A stretch of 36,659 bases of DNA from positions 1-36,659 of the forward strand of contig WHUX01000368.1 in NCBI GenBank assembly GCA_015179025.1, in the 5' to 3' direction. The notes under the pieces are model-generated. The model searched no databases and was not told where the DNA came from. It saw nothing but the letters and a program-made list of their open reading frames with translations. This DNA comes from Terfezia claveryi. Taxonomy: Eukaryota; Ascomycota; Pezizomycetes; Pezizales; Pezizaceae. A program made the position numbers and the translations under genes. This document shows, piece after piece, positions 9,969 through 20,390 of this stretch (within the stretch, counting starts at the first letter, position 1; every line of letters begins with the position of its first letter).

Positions 9969-11129
9969 CATCGTCTCCTAGGATTATAAGTAGCCAGAAT
10001 ACAGTTAATAATAAACTATCACGGTCTCTGGCTAACGAAAAAACCATGCCTGGTTAATTATAGCATGCATACAACGCAGCTAACTTATCATCTTGCCCCG
10101 CATGTAATATGATCGCCTGTCATCATTATGGAGTACAAGGCTCACCTGTACAGTACTTTCCAGTGGGTACCAGAAGGAGTCCGTCACATTGACATAAAAA
10201 ACATCAAAAAAGGACCCAATCGTATCCCACGCTAGAGCTACCCGGTTCTGAACTCATCTTGCAGGTCAGTGTACCTTCTTTTCGTCTGAACATCCGTACC
10301 TGACGTCTAGGACTAGGTAGCGGTCTGCATCTTGAGAACGACGAATGCCTGAGCTTGAATTCGTTGCGTTAAAAAAATCGAACACCCCCTTTACTTAGAG
10401 CATGGACTCGTCTCCGGGACAGTTGCGAGGTCACGAAAATTATCCTGGTACGAGGCTAGGACTAGAGCGCCCATTAAACGTCAAGTTAGCACAAGCGTCC
10501 AAATAATGTAACTTAGTCTGTCAGAAGTCGTTGTGCCAACCAGACTATTATTATTCCTCCTACGGAGGGGTCATGCCACAGACTAACTATTATTGTATAC
10601 TAACTGCTAACCAGACTACTGCTGGTTGGCCCTCGGATTACAGAGGGGAACCAGACTAACAGAGGGGCTAGTGCCAACCAGACTGAACTCCTAACTACGG
10701 TAGCGCATCGCCTGTCAGTTGTCAACGAGACTAGGCCTGTCATGCAATCAGACAAACCAGCTACAATCAGACTAGGATGCTTGCTACCAGCACCTTGCTT
10801 TAGAATTGACACGAAATTACAACTATTAACGTCGGGTTCCGGCAAGTCCAGCAAGGTCACCATCGTTGTTGAGGATAGGTATTATTTTTTCCTGTCGGGG
10901 AAAAGCAGAAAACCTCTACTAAGTATAGTCTCAAGGTCTGGATGAATGAAAAAGGTCTGGATGAAAAAGGTCTGGATGAAACAGGTTTGGATGAAATGCC
11001 CCTTTCATATGCATCTCCATTCTTTAGTAAAAAGAGAATACAGGGTCTCATATTGATCCTCATGCAAGGGGAGAGCAAGAAGATCCTGCGGCACGCAGGG
11101 CCATCCATCTATAAAGTTCTCCATAGCAC
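9969..11129. other. Non-coding or unassigned DNA right of the hacA promoter
   Basis: Normal composition with no frame longer than about 90 codons and no recognisable protein. At about 10535-10710 the phrase CCAACCAGACT and its variants (GCTAACCAGACTA, GAACCAGACTAA, and once inverted as GCTGGTTGGCC) recur five or six times next to GGAGGGG/GAGGGGCTAG, a small irregular repeat cluster. Nothing else stands out apart from the 15-bp repeat listed separately. Confidence 0.4.
10930..10995. repeat. Short tandem repeat, four units of about 15 bp (GGTCTGGATGAAAAA)
   Basis: GGTCTGGATGAATGAAAAA, GGTCTGGATGAAAAA, GGTCTGGATGAAACA and GGTTTGGATGAAATG follow head to tail. In a plus-strand frame starting at 10942 they encode GLDEK, GLDEK, GLDET, GLDEM, but that 63-codon frame has no other sign of being a gene. 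Confidence 0.8.
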
Positions 11130-11633
11130 TTAGGGGCAAATTTGCATAATATCGAACCTAGCGCAATTGTGTAATTCCCCAGGATTTGATTCGGAACACC
11201 CAGGTGAACATCGAAATTCCTCCGGTTCAAGGAATCTAGGTTCACATATCGGTTGAACCCTTGGCAAAATAGTATTGTAAGGCCCCATTTCTGTGGCCCG
11301 ATGGGTGGAGAAATATGGGGAAAACAAATTACTTGCGTCTCTGCTCCGCATTTCAGATCCGAGATCGGTTGATACCTTGTTTCCTGGGTGGGTATCTTCC
11401 CGTGCGACTACCCGTTGTATGACGGGCTGGCGTGTTTTCCATTTCTTACGAGAAAAGCAAATATCATTCAGTACACTGTACAATGGCCACGTCGTCTGTG
11501 TAGGTATTCTACCATGGCATACAGTATCTACTCCAAAAGGTATAATGCCAGCCGATGCGCCTGCAACTACTTGGTCTGTTCTTTCTCGCTTGTTTAAAAA
11601 AACTTGTAAACCAATAATGTGCTCTGATCTCAT
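11130..11633 (-). other. Unassigned 167-codon open frame
   Basis: The longest open frame between hacA and the retroelements runs on the minus strand. It has no recognised domain, signal peptide or repeats. A plus-strand frame of 115 codons (11293-11640, beginning MARWVEKYGENKLLASLL) covers the same DNA and looks no less protein-like. At most one is real and I cannot choose between them. Given the gene relics nearby, both may be chance or remains of an older gene. Confidence 0.2.
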
Positions 11634-11639
11634 GCATTA

Positions 11640-12048
11640 ACATCAACATGCTACGAGAGGAACCTAGTGATTGTTCGATTTAGCCGGGGTCAATGCGGTA
11701 GTAGTTAGAGCGCTGGCGCGCGGACTGTGGCATCTTGTTGTCATATTAATCAAAGGTGATTGGGTGAAGGAGGAAAAAATCAATCTATTTCGTAAAACCT
11801 ACCTAATAAAAGTTCCAAAAGGCTTATCAATACGATAATATTCAATCACATTACTTATAAGTTGTCAATAAAGAAAAAAGAGCTCCATCCACTCCACCAT
11901 CATGATGACCACCACAGTTTAGCTCAACAGCTTCACCTCTGTAGAAGGTGGGGCTTCTGTTGACTTTCGTTTGGTGGTCGTAGTCGCTGTCCCACTTCAA
12001 ATATTCGAAAGTTTTCCTGTCTCCTTTACGAGTGAGATGGACAATGAA
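11640..12048. other. No gene recognised
   Basis: Ordinary composition and no supported frame. A 13-nt match to the sarcin-ricin loop core of large-subunit rRNA (near 11652) has no matching flanks. A GATGACCACC-like run near 11905 is unremarkable. Confidence 0.4.
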
Positions 12049-12416
12049 TCATTTCGGACTGTGGACTCTCCAGAGCCCGTGATCGAAGTAACTGCAGAGT
12101 TCGTTCCAGTAAAGCTCACCGGGTTGGTATACTTTCCAAAGTCGGTACGTCTGTGGGTTCTTTGACTGCTTTTCCCTTAGACCCCATGTCTGTGGGTTCT
12201 TTGACTGCTTTTCCCTTAGACCCCATGTCTCGTATATCCATGTATTGGAAAGAAGAACATGCTAAAACCTTACCAACGTCTGCAGGGGTACCGGTACTCA
12301 AGATCTCTTTGCTGTATGTTCGAAGCTTTTTCTCAACGAAGCATCCGTATCCATTCTCTGGGTCAAACAGGCACCAGGGTGCAGTTTCTGGACAGAATTG
12401 AAATGCCTCAATGCCT
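12049..12416 (-). pseudogene. Fragment of a cysteine- and tryptophan-containing protein, two exon-like blocks
   Basis: On the minus strand the block from about 12416 to 12270 reads FQFCPETAPWCLFDPENGYG, then CFVEKKLRTYSKEIL and TPADVGK. It is followed by possible donors (GTAAGG at 12273 or GTTTTA at 12268). A block from an acceptor CCCACAG|ACG (exon start 12150) reads TYRLWKVYQPGELYWNELCS and runs to a stop at 12049. Only the weaker donor keeps the frame. The 5' end is unclear, because a stop lies a few codons upstream of FQFCPE. The wording (W, Y and C in both blocks) looks protein-like, but the family is unknown. It may be the neighbour or a decayed 3' part of the cysteine-rich gene at 12478-13088. 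Confidence 0.28.
12149..12230. repeat. Perfect 39-bp tandem duplication (2.1 copies)
   Basis: The 39 bp at 12149-12187 are repeated without a mismatch at 12188-12226, and the first four bases recur at 12227-12230. In the minus-strand gene model the repeat covers the 3' end of an intron, so an ACCCACAG acceptor is present twice, 39 bp (13 codons) apart. Perfect identity suggests a recent event. Confidence 0.92.
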
Positions 12417-12477
12417 CAACAGTTGTATTGCACGGCTTACACTGTCGTAGCACATGAAGGGACCGAAGCATGGCCGG

Positions 12478-13088
12478 CTAAGTAAGTAAGTTTCTATCAG
12501 CAAGCTCCAAAACAGCAGCTGAGAGGCGTATCATACTCTTGCAGTATCCTTTACCACCGATCGCGCATATTGTGTCCTAATTTCACATCAGTCCACTGAA
12601 CAAGAAAAAAAGATACTTATACGAACTAACCTTTAGACAGCAACCTCCGTGTGGCCCATTACGACAGCACGTCTCCAGCTCACCATTGCACCATGTTCGA
12701 CTACAACAGTTCGCAGACTAGAGTTTGTAAGTGAAGATTGATCATGGAGAGATTTGCTGACCAGAAAAACCTCTGGAACGCAAAACGTAGCCCTTTCGTG
12801 TGTCGTGCAACACTTCTCTAGAATACCGTAGGTGTCAATCCAAAAGAGTGCTGCTTCCTCAACAGATTGGTGTATTGATCATCATTAGGAGTGTAGCAGC
12901 TCTTGACAACCACAGCCTTCCTGGCGTGCATGAAGCTGATAAGCCACAATACTCGGGAAGTTCGCATATCTGGAGGCAGCCGCAGGGTTGTCTGAGAAAT
13001 ACATGTTTCTTTCTCTCAGTGTAACTTCACCGTTTATACGGACACCGAATGTGGTAAGGTACAAAAGGAAAATAGTCATATAGGCCAT
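12478..13088 (-). CDS. Candidate small cysteine-rich secreted protein, 147 aa, four exons
   Basis: Minus-strand exons 13088-12911, 12850-12771, 12717-12631 and 12576-12478 join in frame (444 nt including the stop) across introns of 60, 53 and 54 nt. The N-terminus MAYMTIFLLYLTTFGVRING looks like a signal peptide. The rest has 13 Cys, mostly as CC pairs: LEKCCTTHERATFC, then NCCSRTWCNGELETCC, GPHGGCCLK and ICAIGGKGYC. The last intron has a good donor (AAG|GTTAGT), a CTGAT branch-like site and a TTAG acceptor. The first two donors (GTTGTC, GTTTTT) are weak, so those exon limits are less sure. I do not recognise the family. Size, signal and Cys density resemble effector-like or defence-type fungal secreted proteins, but that is inference. 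It is divergent from the Aquarius fragment 100 bp away. Confidence 0.42.
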
Positions 13089-13185
13089 ATCAAGGTAGAC
13101 TGTGGTATCCAAGGGAAGCTCAAGAGAAGGAGTGACAACGAGGGTTCAATTAGAACGAGCGAATGAAGCAGACGTAGAATTCTGA

Positions 13186-14190
13186 GTGAACGAGTGGAAT
13201 GACTATAAAATTTTTAGGGAGGACTATCTGCAGCGAGGGCAAACCTATATGTTGACGAAGGAGGCGAGAGTGGTTGCTATGACCAGTACGCATGCTGCTA
13301 TGAGGGTAATCCTTAGTCTCGATCAGACCCTCGTAGTAATCTCTTACCGATATGCATGCTCTCACTACTAATGAGGGACCAACAGCGCCATGATGTTGTA
13401 AAACTCAGCTTCAAGTATGAAAATATTGTCATGGAAGAAGCCGCTCAAATTACAGAAATCGAGACATTCATACTTCGCCCTCCAAACCCCGGCGAGCTCC
13501 CATTACAGCGAAAATCCTTCTTGGTGACCACTACCAAATCTTTCGTATAATCCAATATCTTGCTCTTCGCCAACACGCCAACCTGGAACAATCCCTTTGT
13601 TTACCTCGGTGTCACACTGTCTCCCTGGACCAACAAGGCCGTGCCCGCCCCTCCATCGCACAGCTCTGCTCCTGGCGGTGCCAGCACTTCCCTTGCTCGA
13701 GCAATAACACGAATACCGAACCGCCAAGGCAGGATTCTTACACGAAGTGGATGTACCGGACAATAGGGGCAAGGGTGAAGAGCATCCGCTACCGCATTTT
13801 ATTCAGAATTTGGGAGAGCCTGTGTATGCGGTTGCATTATATCAGTATATGAGGCTTCGGAAGGAGAAGATTACGGTCTCAACGACGTACACTGGACAGA
13901 GGGTATTAATCAGGGGTGTACTACACTGGAGGTGTGCTAAGAATCCACTGTTCGGATTGCCCGGGGGAGGCGTGGGTACGGAGGACTATTATCAGGGAGA
14001 GCAGAATGATTGTGATCTTCACATCTTGTGAACTGTTACCCTCAGCTCTAACACCTCTTTGCTTTTTCATGTACTAACGGTATTTTTAATTTTCAAAAAC
14101 CGTCATCCAGTCCCTAGTCCGTACTCCTCGCCCCGGGTATCTCCGTGATATGCGTCGTATGACCGTCGCCCTTTCCCGTGTTTGTATAGG
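13186..14190 (+). pseudogene. 3' fragment of the Aquarius/Cwf11 intron-binding RNA helicase, broken
   Basis: Aquarius (AQR, Cwf11 in fission yeast) is an SF1 helicase-fold protein of the active spliceosome. Plus-strand blocks in family order: YMLTKEARVVAMTSTHAAM (13245-13301); an intron; [20 protein letters not shown] and EIETFI (13399-13471); then a one-base shift; ILLGDHYQI (13515 on, helicase motif) with ANLEQSL and SLDQQGRARPSIAQL (13580-13665); another shift; VDVPDNRGKGEE, ALYQYMRLRKEKI, STTYTGQRVLIRG, CAKNPLFGLPGG and QGEQND (13747-14020); an intron with a TACTAAC branch site; and SLVRTPRPGYLRDMRRMTVA then LSR (14111-14175). At least two frameshifts and no Walker A part, so it is a truncated pseudogene. 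Most of the protein (over 1,000 residues) is missing. Confidence 0.82.
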
Positions 14191-14430
14191 CTAATACGTC
14201 GCACAGTATTTGGGTCCCGCTACGAGCTCATGAAGTATTCTCTCGATTGATTGCCTCCCATAAAACGGAACAAAAGTTAGTTGTGGGTGAAATGTGGCCC
14301 ACGCAGAGGGGAGCGGGGGCAGAAAGCCCAGAAGGGATGGCAAATAGTACCTGCCTATATCTCTAACAGCCAGTCGAAATCAAGGCAGGAGCGATGCTGC
14401 AGCTCACCATAAACCACTAATTCATGTTAA
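14191..14430. other. Short stretch without gene
   Basis: Normal composition falling towards A+T-rich DNA; no frame or motif is supported. Confidence 0.4.
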
Positions 14431-14803
14431 AGTATTTGGGTCCTCCATAATGAGGAAAGGGAGGTTAATAGGAAGATCTCTAGGAAAGTAGACGAAATGC
14501 AGGAGGGCTTAGCTAAAATCCTCACTCACTTAGGTATTGCGGATTATAAGGTGGAAAAAAAGGATGAAAGTGAAAATAGAGCGAGATAAGAGAGAAAGTA
14601 AAGAAAAGAAAAGGGTAATTAAAGAGAGAAGGTCCTTGAAAGAAAGGATTCAAAGAGAAAAAGAGGCAGCAAAGACAATAAAGAAAGTATTAAAGAAAAT
14701 AAATAATAAAAGAAAGATAGTAGAGGTAGAGAACATTTTAGTAAGAAAGACTAAGAAGAAGATAGATGTAAAGATTATGGAACTACATCAGGAAAGAAAA
14801 TAG
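14431..14803 (+). pseudogene. Relic of a charged coiled-coil protein, probably from a repeat element
   Basis: The frame from 14431 to 14589 reads EREVNRKISRKVDEMQEGLA then KILTHLGIADYK before a stop. An overlapping frame (14537-14803, 88 codons) is almost all Lys, Arg and Glu. Both look like parts of one charged, helical protein whose codons have been shifted toward A. The family is not recognised; gag-like or transposon accessory origin is a guess based on the repeat DNA that starts here. The 3' end overlaps the MITE at 14784. Confidence 0.3.
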
Positions 14804-15034
14804 TTTGTCTCTAGTATTTTTAGAGATAGTAATGCTACTAGAGATAAGATATGTCTCTATAATTGGTAAAATGTCTTTTAATGTCTCTTAAAGATACTAG
14901 AAGATACTAAGAGATACATAGAAGACACTTAAAAGATGCTCAGGAGACATAAAAGATACAAAAGATATAAGAGACAATTCTGTCTCCTGGAAACACTACT
15001 TAATATTTCTATACTACTTTTTTTTACTAATATA
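14784..15034 (-). mobile_element. MITE copy 1 (GTCTC-rich, TA-flanked family)
   Basis: About 250 bp from TACATCAGGAAAGAAAATAG to TTTTTTTACTAATATA, rich in TGTCTC/GAGACA words. It is the reverse complement, with many transitions, of the copies at 24996-25248 and 36231-36469. Ends are flanked by TA, and the terminal about 20 bp form an imperfect inverted repeat. No coding capacity. It is called as a Tc1/mariner-type miniature element by analogy only. Confidence 0.7.
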
Positions 15035-15460
15035 GAAAAGATAGAAAAGATAGTAAATATAATAACTATCTCTTTTTAGATTCTTTTTAAAAGTTAAATA
15101 GATTTTTATTTAACTTTTATTATTGTTTTTACTACTTATTATTATTTTTACTATTTATTATTGTTTTAATTCCTATTTTAAAAGTTGTACTAGTTTTTAA
15201 TATAACTTTTAAGTTATTTCTATCTTAAAAGTTATACTAGTTTCTAATATAACTTTAAAGTTATTTCTATTTTAAAAGTTATACTAGTTTTTAGTATAAC
15301 TTTTAAGAATTCATAATCTTAGAAACCTTATTTTATTACTAGTATTAGCTTTTAAAACTACTCTTAACAAAAATATAAAAAATATCAAAATATTTGGATA
15401 AAAAAAAAAATAAAAAAAAAATAAAAAAAAAATAACAAAAAAAAAAAATCCTATTCATAC
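15035..15460. repeat. Nested A+T-rich tandem repeats and poly-A tract
   Basis: About 15115-15165 repeats a TTATTATT-G/A-TTTTTACTA phrase. About 15175-15310 holds three units of roughly 55-65 bp built on TTAAAAGTTATACTAG and TAATATAACTTTTAAG, each partly self-complementary. About 15398-15448 is a run of AAAAAAAATA units. Nothing coding. Confidence 0.7.
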
Positions 15461-15469
15461 CCTTCAAAA

Positions 15470-16060
15470 TCAAATTGAGTAAGCAAATAAAAAAAGAAAA
15501 GCCTGATTAAGACTTCTAGTAATAACTCTAGCCCTTTCAGTATTTAACTCTATAGTTGCATTCTAAAGTGTTGCACTGCCTTTTCTTTTTAGATTCCTTA
15601 GTATATAGGATGGCCTAGTAGTAGCTACTTCTAGCATTTGAGAGACTAGTAGAAGCTACTGAGGAGGCTCTATATTAGCTGGTCCCCAATTGTTGATAGC
15701 TTGGTAGACAGTTCAGGCTTGCTGTACCATATCCTATATTACTAGATAACTAGTACTTGCCTTTTTTATAACATTATTGTAGAGAGTTTTAACATGCTTA
15801 TAGATAGTATTATTATAGTATTAAAGCTGTCTATGAAAAGCCATTATAGGTTACTCTATACTTTATTTATAGAAAGTATTCTAGTAACTAGTTCTAGCTT
15901 CCTCTAAACTATAACAGTCCTAATTTTGCACTCCTCTATTAATTTATTTCTACTATAAAATATATAATTTAGTAGGAATTTTATTATTATAGAAGCTAAC
16001 TTTATTGGTATCTTTCTTAATTGTAAACTTCATATCACTATCTGATACTATTATGCTTCA
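15470..16060 (-). other. RIP-like relic of an unknown protein-coding repeat
   Basis: The minus strand gives protein-like but stop-interrupted wording, for example MAFHRQL and KHVKTLYNNVIKKASTSYL near 15830-15740 and INNWGPANIEPPQ near 15690-15660. No family is recognised. Most interruptions are TAG or TAA, as C-to-T change would create. Confidence 0.3.
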
Positions 16061-17580
16061 ATTTTCTACTAGCTTTAGTTAGTTTACAAGTAGTTACCTA
16101 GGGTCTGGTACTTATTTACTACTAATAGAGAACTAGGAGGCTCTATAAGTATCAGTTAGTATAAAGGTATTAGTGTATTGGTATATAAGTATCTATACTA
16201 CTCTTTTATTAGTCTGTAACTAGATAATCAGTATCTGTAAATGGCTTATCAGAAGACTTTAACTGAACTTTATAACTAAATGTATATTAAGAAGTATAAA
16301 GGTCAAATATAAAAGCCTCTATATATATACTTCGTAATTGTTTACTATTATATTTAGAGTCTTATAGAAGCTGCAATCCTTCTAAGAGTATTTGCTAGGT
16401 TTCCTAAGGCAGGTAAAATTAGTCTAGTTAGTACAACACCTTCTTGTAGAGGAAGTAAGATATATTTGATTCCTACTAGAAATAGTCAAGTTTGATATAA
16501 TAAGTACTAGAAAATTCTAGGCTTAGGAAAATATTTTGTATAGTACTAGTTAACTTTACTATACCAATTTGAGTTCTTAGCTATTATAGGACTATCAAAG
16601 GCTTTGAAGGACTTAAAGATTTACTGAAAACTTATCTAAGTCAATAGTTACTAACTAGACTAAGTAGCTCTAGAAGCAGTTAGGTTTGAGACTAACTAAG
16701 TGGTCATATAGAATATCCTTAATCAGGCCTACACTAGCCTATCACTATCTAGTTCAATCTACCAATAATAGTATAGTTTACTAGTTTGTACTAGTGTACA
16801 TATATAAGGGCAAACTAGGCTAGTTCAAGTTTTTTCTGGCTCATAATACCTTCTCATCCTCTTGAGATCTCTACAATAATATTAGAATAATATTGGATTA
16901 TAGATAGATGATCATAAATACCTATTGGAGTTCTAGTCTTTTATTTACATTAGTACTTATACTAGCTAGACTACTAGACCTACTAAATACTCTTTGTCTA
17001 ATACAGTAGTTTGCCATCTTATAGAGAAGTAGATATATAGTAAGTATTCTTCTACTAAATTTACATAGGTACTAAGTATCTTTCTACAGAATTTACTTGT
17101 ATCTACAAACTGATATTAAGATTGAATACAGTATAAATACTATTATTTTGATTTTAATAGTATAGGCCATTATGGTCAATATTTCTAAGTTCAGTATTCT
17201 AACTAGCTAGTAATATCTTGCTCTGCTAAGCCTATTATAGATATAGTAGAGCTAGTAACAAATTCTTAATAAAGTTGTACCCTCAGTTCAGTATAGCTAT
17301 AATTCTCCAAGTATCTCATAAGGAGATTTATTTCTACTACATATACTCATAATAATATTAGAGATATATAGTAGGATATTGTAGACTCTTATAAACTTTC
17401 TTTATCATCCTAAGAATATAAGTAAGGCTTTCAATATCTTCCACTAGAGTATTCTGTAAGTAAAATTATTAAGGAGTGTATTTTCCAGTATATTCTAAGC
17501 TAGTAATATAATCTCCTTTCACTATTTACCTATATACTATATGAATACCAGTTAGCACAGTTCTTTCATAATAGTAAGAT
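16061..17580. other. A+T-rich relic DNA, probably the 5' part of the Plavaka-like element
   Basis: Stop-ridden in all frames, with no motif that I can name. Its position directly before the recognisable transposase blocks suggests that it held the N-terminal half of that gene, where this family usually has a zinc finger, but no zinc finger is visible. Confidence 0.35.
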
Positions 17581-19640
17581 CTCTTTAAAACAGATTGACA
17601 AGTTCTTCAAGAACAATCTACTTCCTATTGACTAACTGGAGACTACTAGTATCTAGTTTAAATCTGGTCACATCTAGTAGAATAAAATGCAGAAGCTTAT
17701 ATACCAACCTCTATAGTATAGGGAAACAGTTGATTTCCACTTTCAATAAGGTTTTATATTCTATTATTAGGATGTTTAGTATACTATAGCATATCTTCTC
17801 CAGTAGCAGACATTTATAGGACATTTGGTATATAAGCCAGTTCAAAAATTTAATAAAGAGAGTAATCAAATATATACAAATATATATATAGGCAATTGGT
17901 AGTAAAGAAGATAAATATAGTTATAGGTTTAGAGATATTAGGATGGTAAGCTTACTGAAGATACTGAAAATCCCTCAAATAACCCTTCTAGCAGGTTGTA
18001 TACTAGTTCTAGTTATACTGATATCAAATCAAACATTTCTTACTAATTTTTCTGAAGATAAGAAATTATAGCTATTATTTATATCTATTAGTTATATCCT
18101 TTGTATGTTCAAAATAAACCTATAGCATAAGCATAGGTTCTAATAGGCTTTCTTTCAATTGAGCCAAAATATACTAAAAAATTAAAAGGTTTTCTATTAA
18201 GCAGTAAGAATATAATATACTTAGAGTCTAGTATATAATTTTAGAAGGTATTTTAAAACCTTTAGTTAATATATATGAGGTATAATAGTGGTTTAATTTT
18301 ACAGATAATAAATGTACATTACTAACTAATAGTGATAAGATAAAAGGTATAAATTAGCTTACACTGATAAGAAAGTTAGAAATTGTATCCAATTCTTTTA
18401 ACTTGACTTGCTAATCACATAAAAAATATGACTATTTATAGTATCAAAACAAATTAATACCTTATATATATTACTATAAAAAACTAATTAGGCATACTAT
18501 TCAAAAGGCTATATTGTATACATAATTATGTAGAATATTAGAGGCTATTTTAAGGTAATGATATAGGCCAGTACATGTACCAAAAATCCAGAGATAGTAA
18601 ATAACAGCTAACACCTCTAAGACTAGATAGAGAAGAAATAAAACTGTTACATAATGTACTATAGATATAGAAAAGTATTATATCACACCTTATAGTACAT
18701 GGAGATATTTTGAATAATATCCTACTTATAGTACTAAAGCACCTAATAGAATAGATTGAAGGGTTTTTATGGAAATATAAGTGACTTGAGCTTTTGATAA
18801 GATATAGAAAAATATTCTATTATATCTTAAATACTATCAACTATAAAAGTAATATTGACAATTACAATATAGAGTAGTATAGAAATAATAAGTATTAACT
18901 ATATTATTTTGGTGTACTTTATAGCTGCTCTATACAAATACAAGATGTTCCAAGTCTTTCTGCAGTTAGTCAAGTAGATACTAAGATAACAGTTCAATAT
19001 ATACAAGCTTTTACAAATTTTTGTTTAATAGTATAGTATTACAGTTATATACTACAAACAATAAAGTACATAAATCAGTATTTATAAGAATTCCATCAGT
19101 TTAGGCATATCTTTAGTAAATTTTGGACAAGTAAGACAGATCGTAGGAAGGCTGTAAAGGCTTCTAAAGATGTAGTAGAGACCCAGATATGGCAGGCTAC
19201 AATAGATTAGTATTTTAAGCTTACAGCCACTCAGAAGGCCAAAAAAGGTGCAGATAATCAAGAAGAGAGGTAACAAGCAGTCCATGAGATCCTATAGAAG
19301 AATATATTTAACTTTCCAAAAATGCATCTTATATTGCATTATGATTTACAGATAATCGATTTCAGAACTTTGCTTTAGTACTTTACTAAGATAATAGAAT
19401 TCCTTTACAAAGTCCTAAAGGATACCTATTAGCAGTCAAACTGTATTGATATAGGCAAGTAAATTTTAAATACTATCTCAAGAGACTATGCAATCTATAT
19501 GTAAGAACTTAACTTAGTTACATGCAGTCATAACATAAATTTTGGTACTGATGTCTTAGAAATGGTAGCTGACAATATAGAAGGTGGAGATATATTAGGT
19601 AGAAAATAAAAATATCTTAGTTGACCTACTAAGTGTGTCT
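17580..19640 (+). pseudogene. Plavaka-type DNA transposase, RIP-like decay
   Basis: The plus strand, read through many TAG/TAA codons, gives SLKQIDKFFKNNLLPID (17584 on), the sequence around 17720-17905 with FIGHLVYKPVQKFN then IYTNIYIGNWW, and a second cluster at 19090-19620: FWTSKTDRRKAVKASKDVVE, IFNFPKMHLILHY (19304-19342), QSNCIDIGK and ILNTISRDYAIYM, and FGTDVLEMVADNIEGGDILG. The F-x-GH-x-VYKPV...NWW block and the PK-x-HL-x-x-HY...SN block, in this order and spacing, are what I know from fungal Plavaka transposases (CACTA-related, cut-and-paste). One reading frame carries nearly all blocks, so decay is by point changes to stops more than by indels. Element ends were not found. Confidence 0.62.
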
Positions 19641-20390
19641 GACTTTAGAAAGTAAACAAAGTGTAGAATATTTCAGTAGTATACTACTATCTTTCTATAA
19701 TAGTATTTTAGGTATATCTAGTCTAGCAGAGTGGTTCTATATATATTGAAGCATAAATATATACAACTCAAGAGGTACATCAGATACTAAGAAAATAGGA
19801 AACTATAGATTGTATTATTATAATATACTAGCAATTCCTATTCCATAGTTCCAAAAAAATAGAGAATTTATTCATAGAGTTAAGTGGACTAGGAAAGAGA
19901 GTTTTAGGAGATAGAACAAGTCTTGAATAGATTGGGCATGGATTTGGTAGAAAGAGTATATACTGTTAGAATTGTAAATAGGTCAAGTTGAAGGAACAAT
20001 AGTTGGGTAGTTAGAAGGGCTATTTAATGTTCACAATAAAATACAAAAAGTCTACAAGATTGTACTAGTAGTCCTTTTGTATCTTCAAGAACTGGCAAAG
20101 CTAAGTAGAGAGAAGAGAAAAATTTAGGTGGAACTTAAGAAGAAATGGAAATAGATACATATGATCTAAATTACAGATATTTAGGGAATGGCTCATCTTA
20201 TCCTATTAGAGACTAAGAAAATATAGTTAGTAAATAATAGAATAGATTTGAATATGTAGAATGAATTATATACATAAATAGATAAATAAGCTATAAGAGT
20301 ATGTAATAAGATTGTAAATATTAATGACTAAGAGAAATAGGATAGGAATGGGAAACATTAGGTATAAAAGAAATAGTAGTAGGTTCTAAG
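19641..20390. other. A+T-rich relic DNA downstream of the transposase
   Basis: Purine-rich on the plus strand from about 19900, where AGGAAAG- and AGAAG-rich wording suggests a once-coding charged region. No frame survives and nothing can be named. Confidence 0.4.

Noticed and set aside
10942..11133. 63-codon plus-strand frame with GLDEK repeats
   Set aside because: Explained by the 15-bp tandem repeat; no start context, domain or neighbouring exon supports it.
11648..11745. TACGAGAGGAAC, the sarcin-ricin loop core of large-subunit rRNA, followed by a tRNA-like GTAGTTAGAGCGC stretch
   Set aside because: Only about 12 bases match; the flanks do not align with rRNA, and no cloverleaf or B box can be drawn after the supposed D arm.
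13503..13772. 89-codon minus-strand frame
   Set aside because: The plus strand of the same DNA encodes recognisable Aquarius blocks, so this is an antisense shadow.
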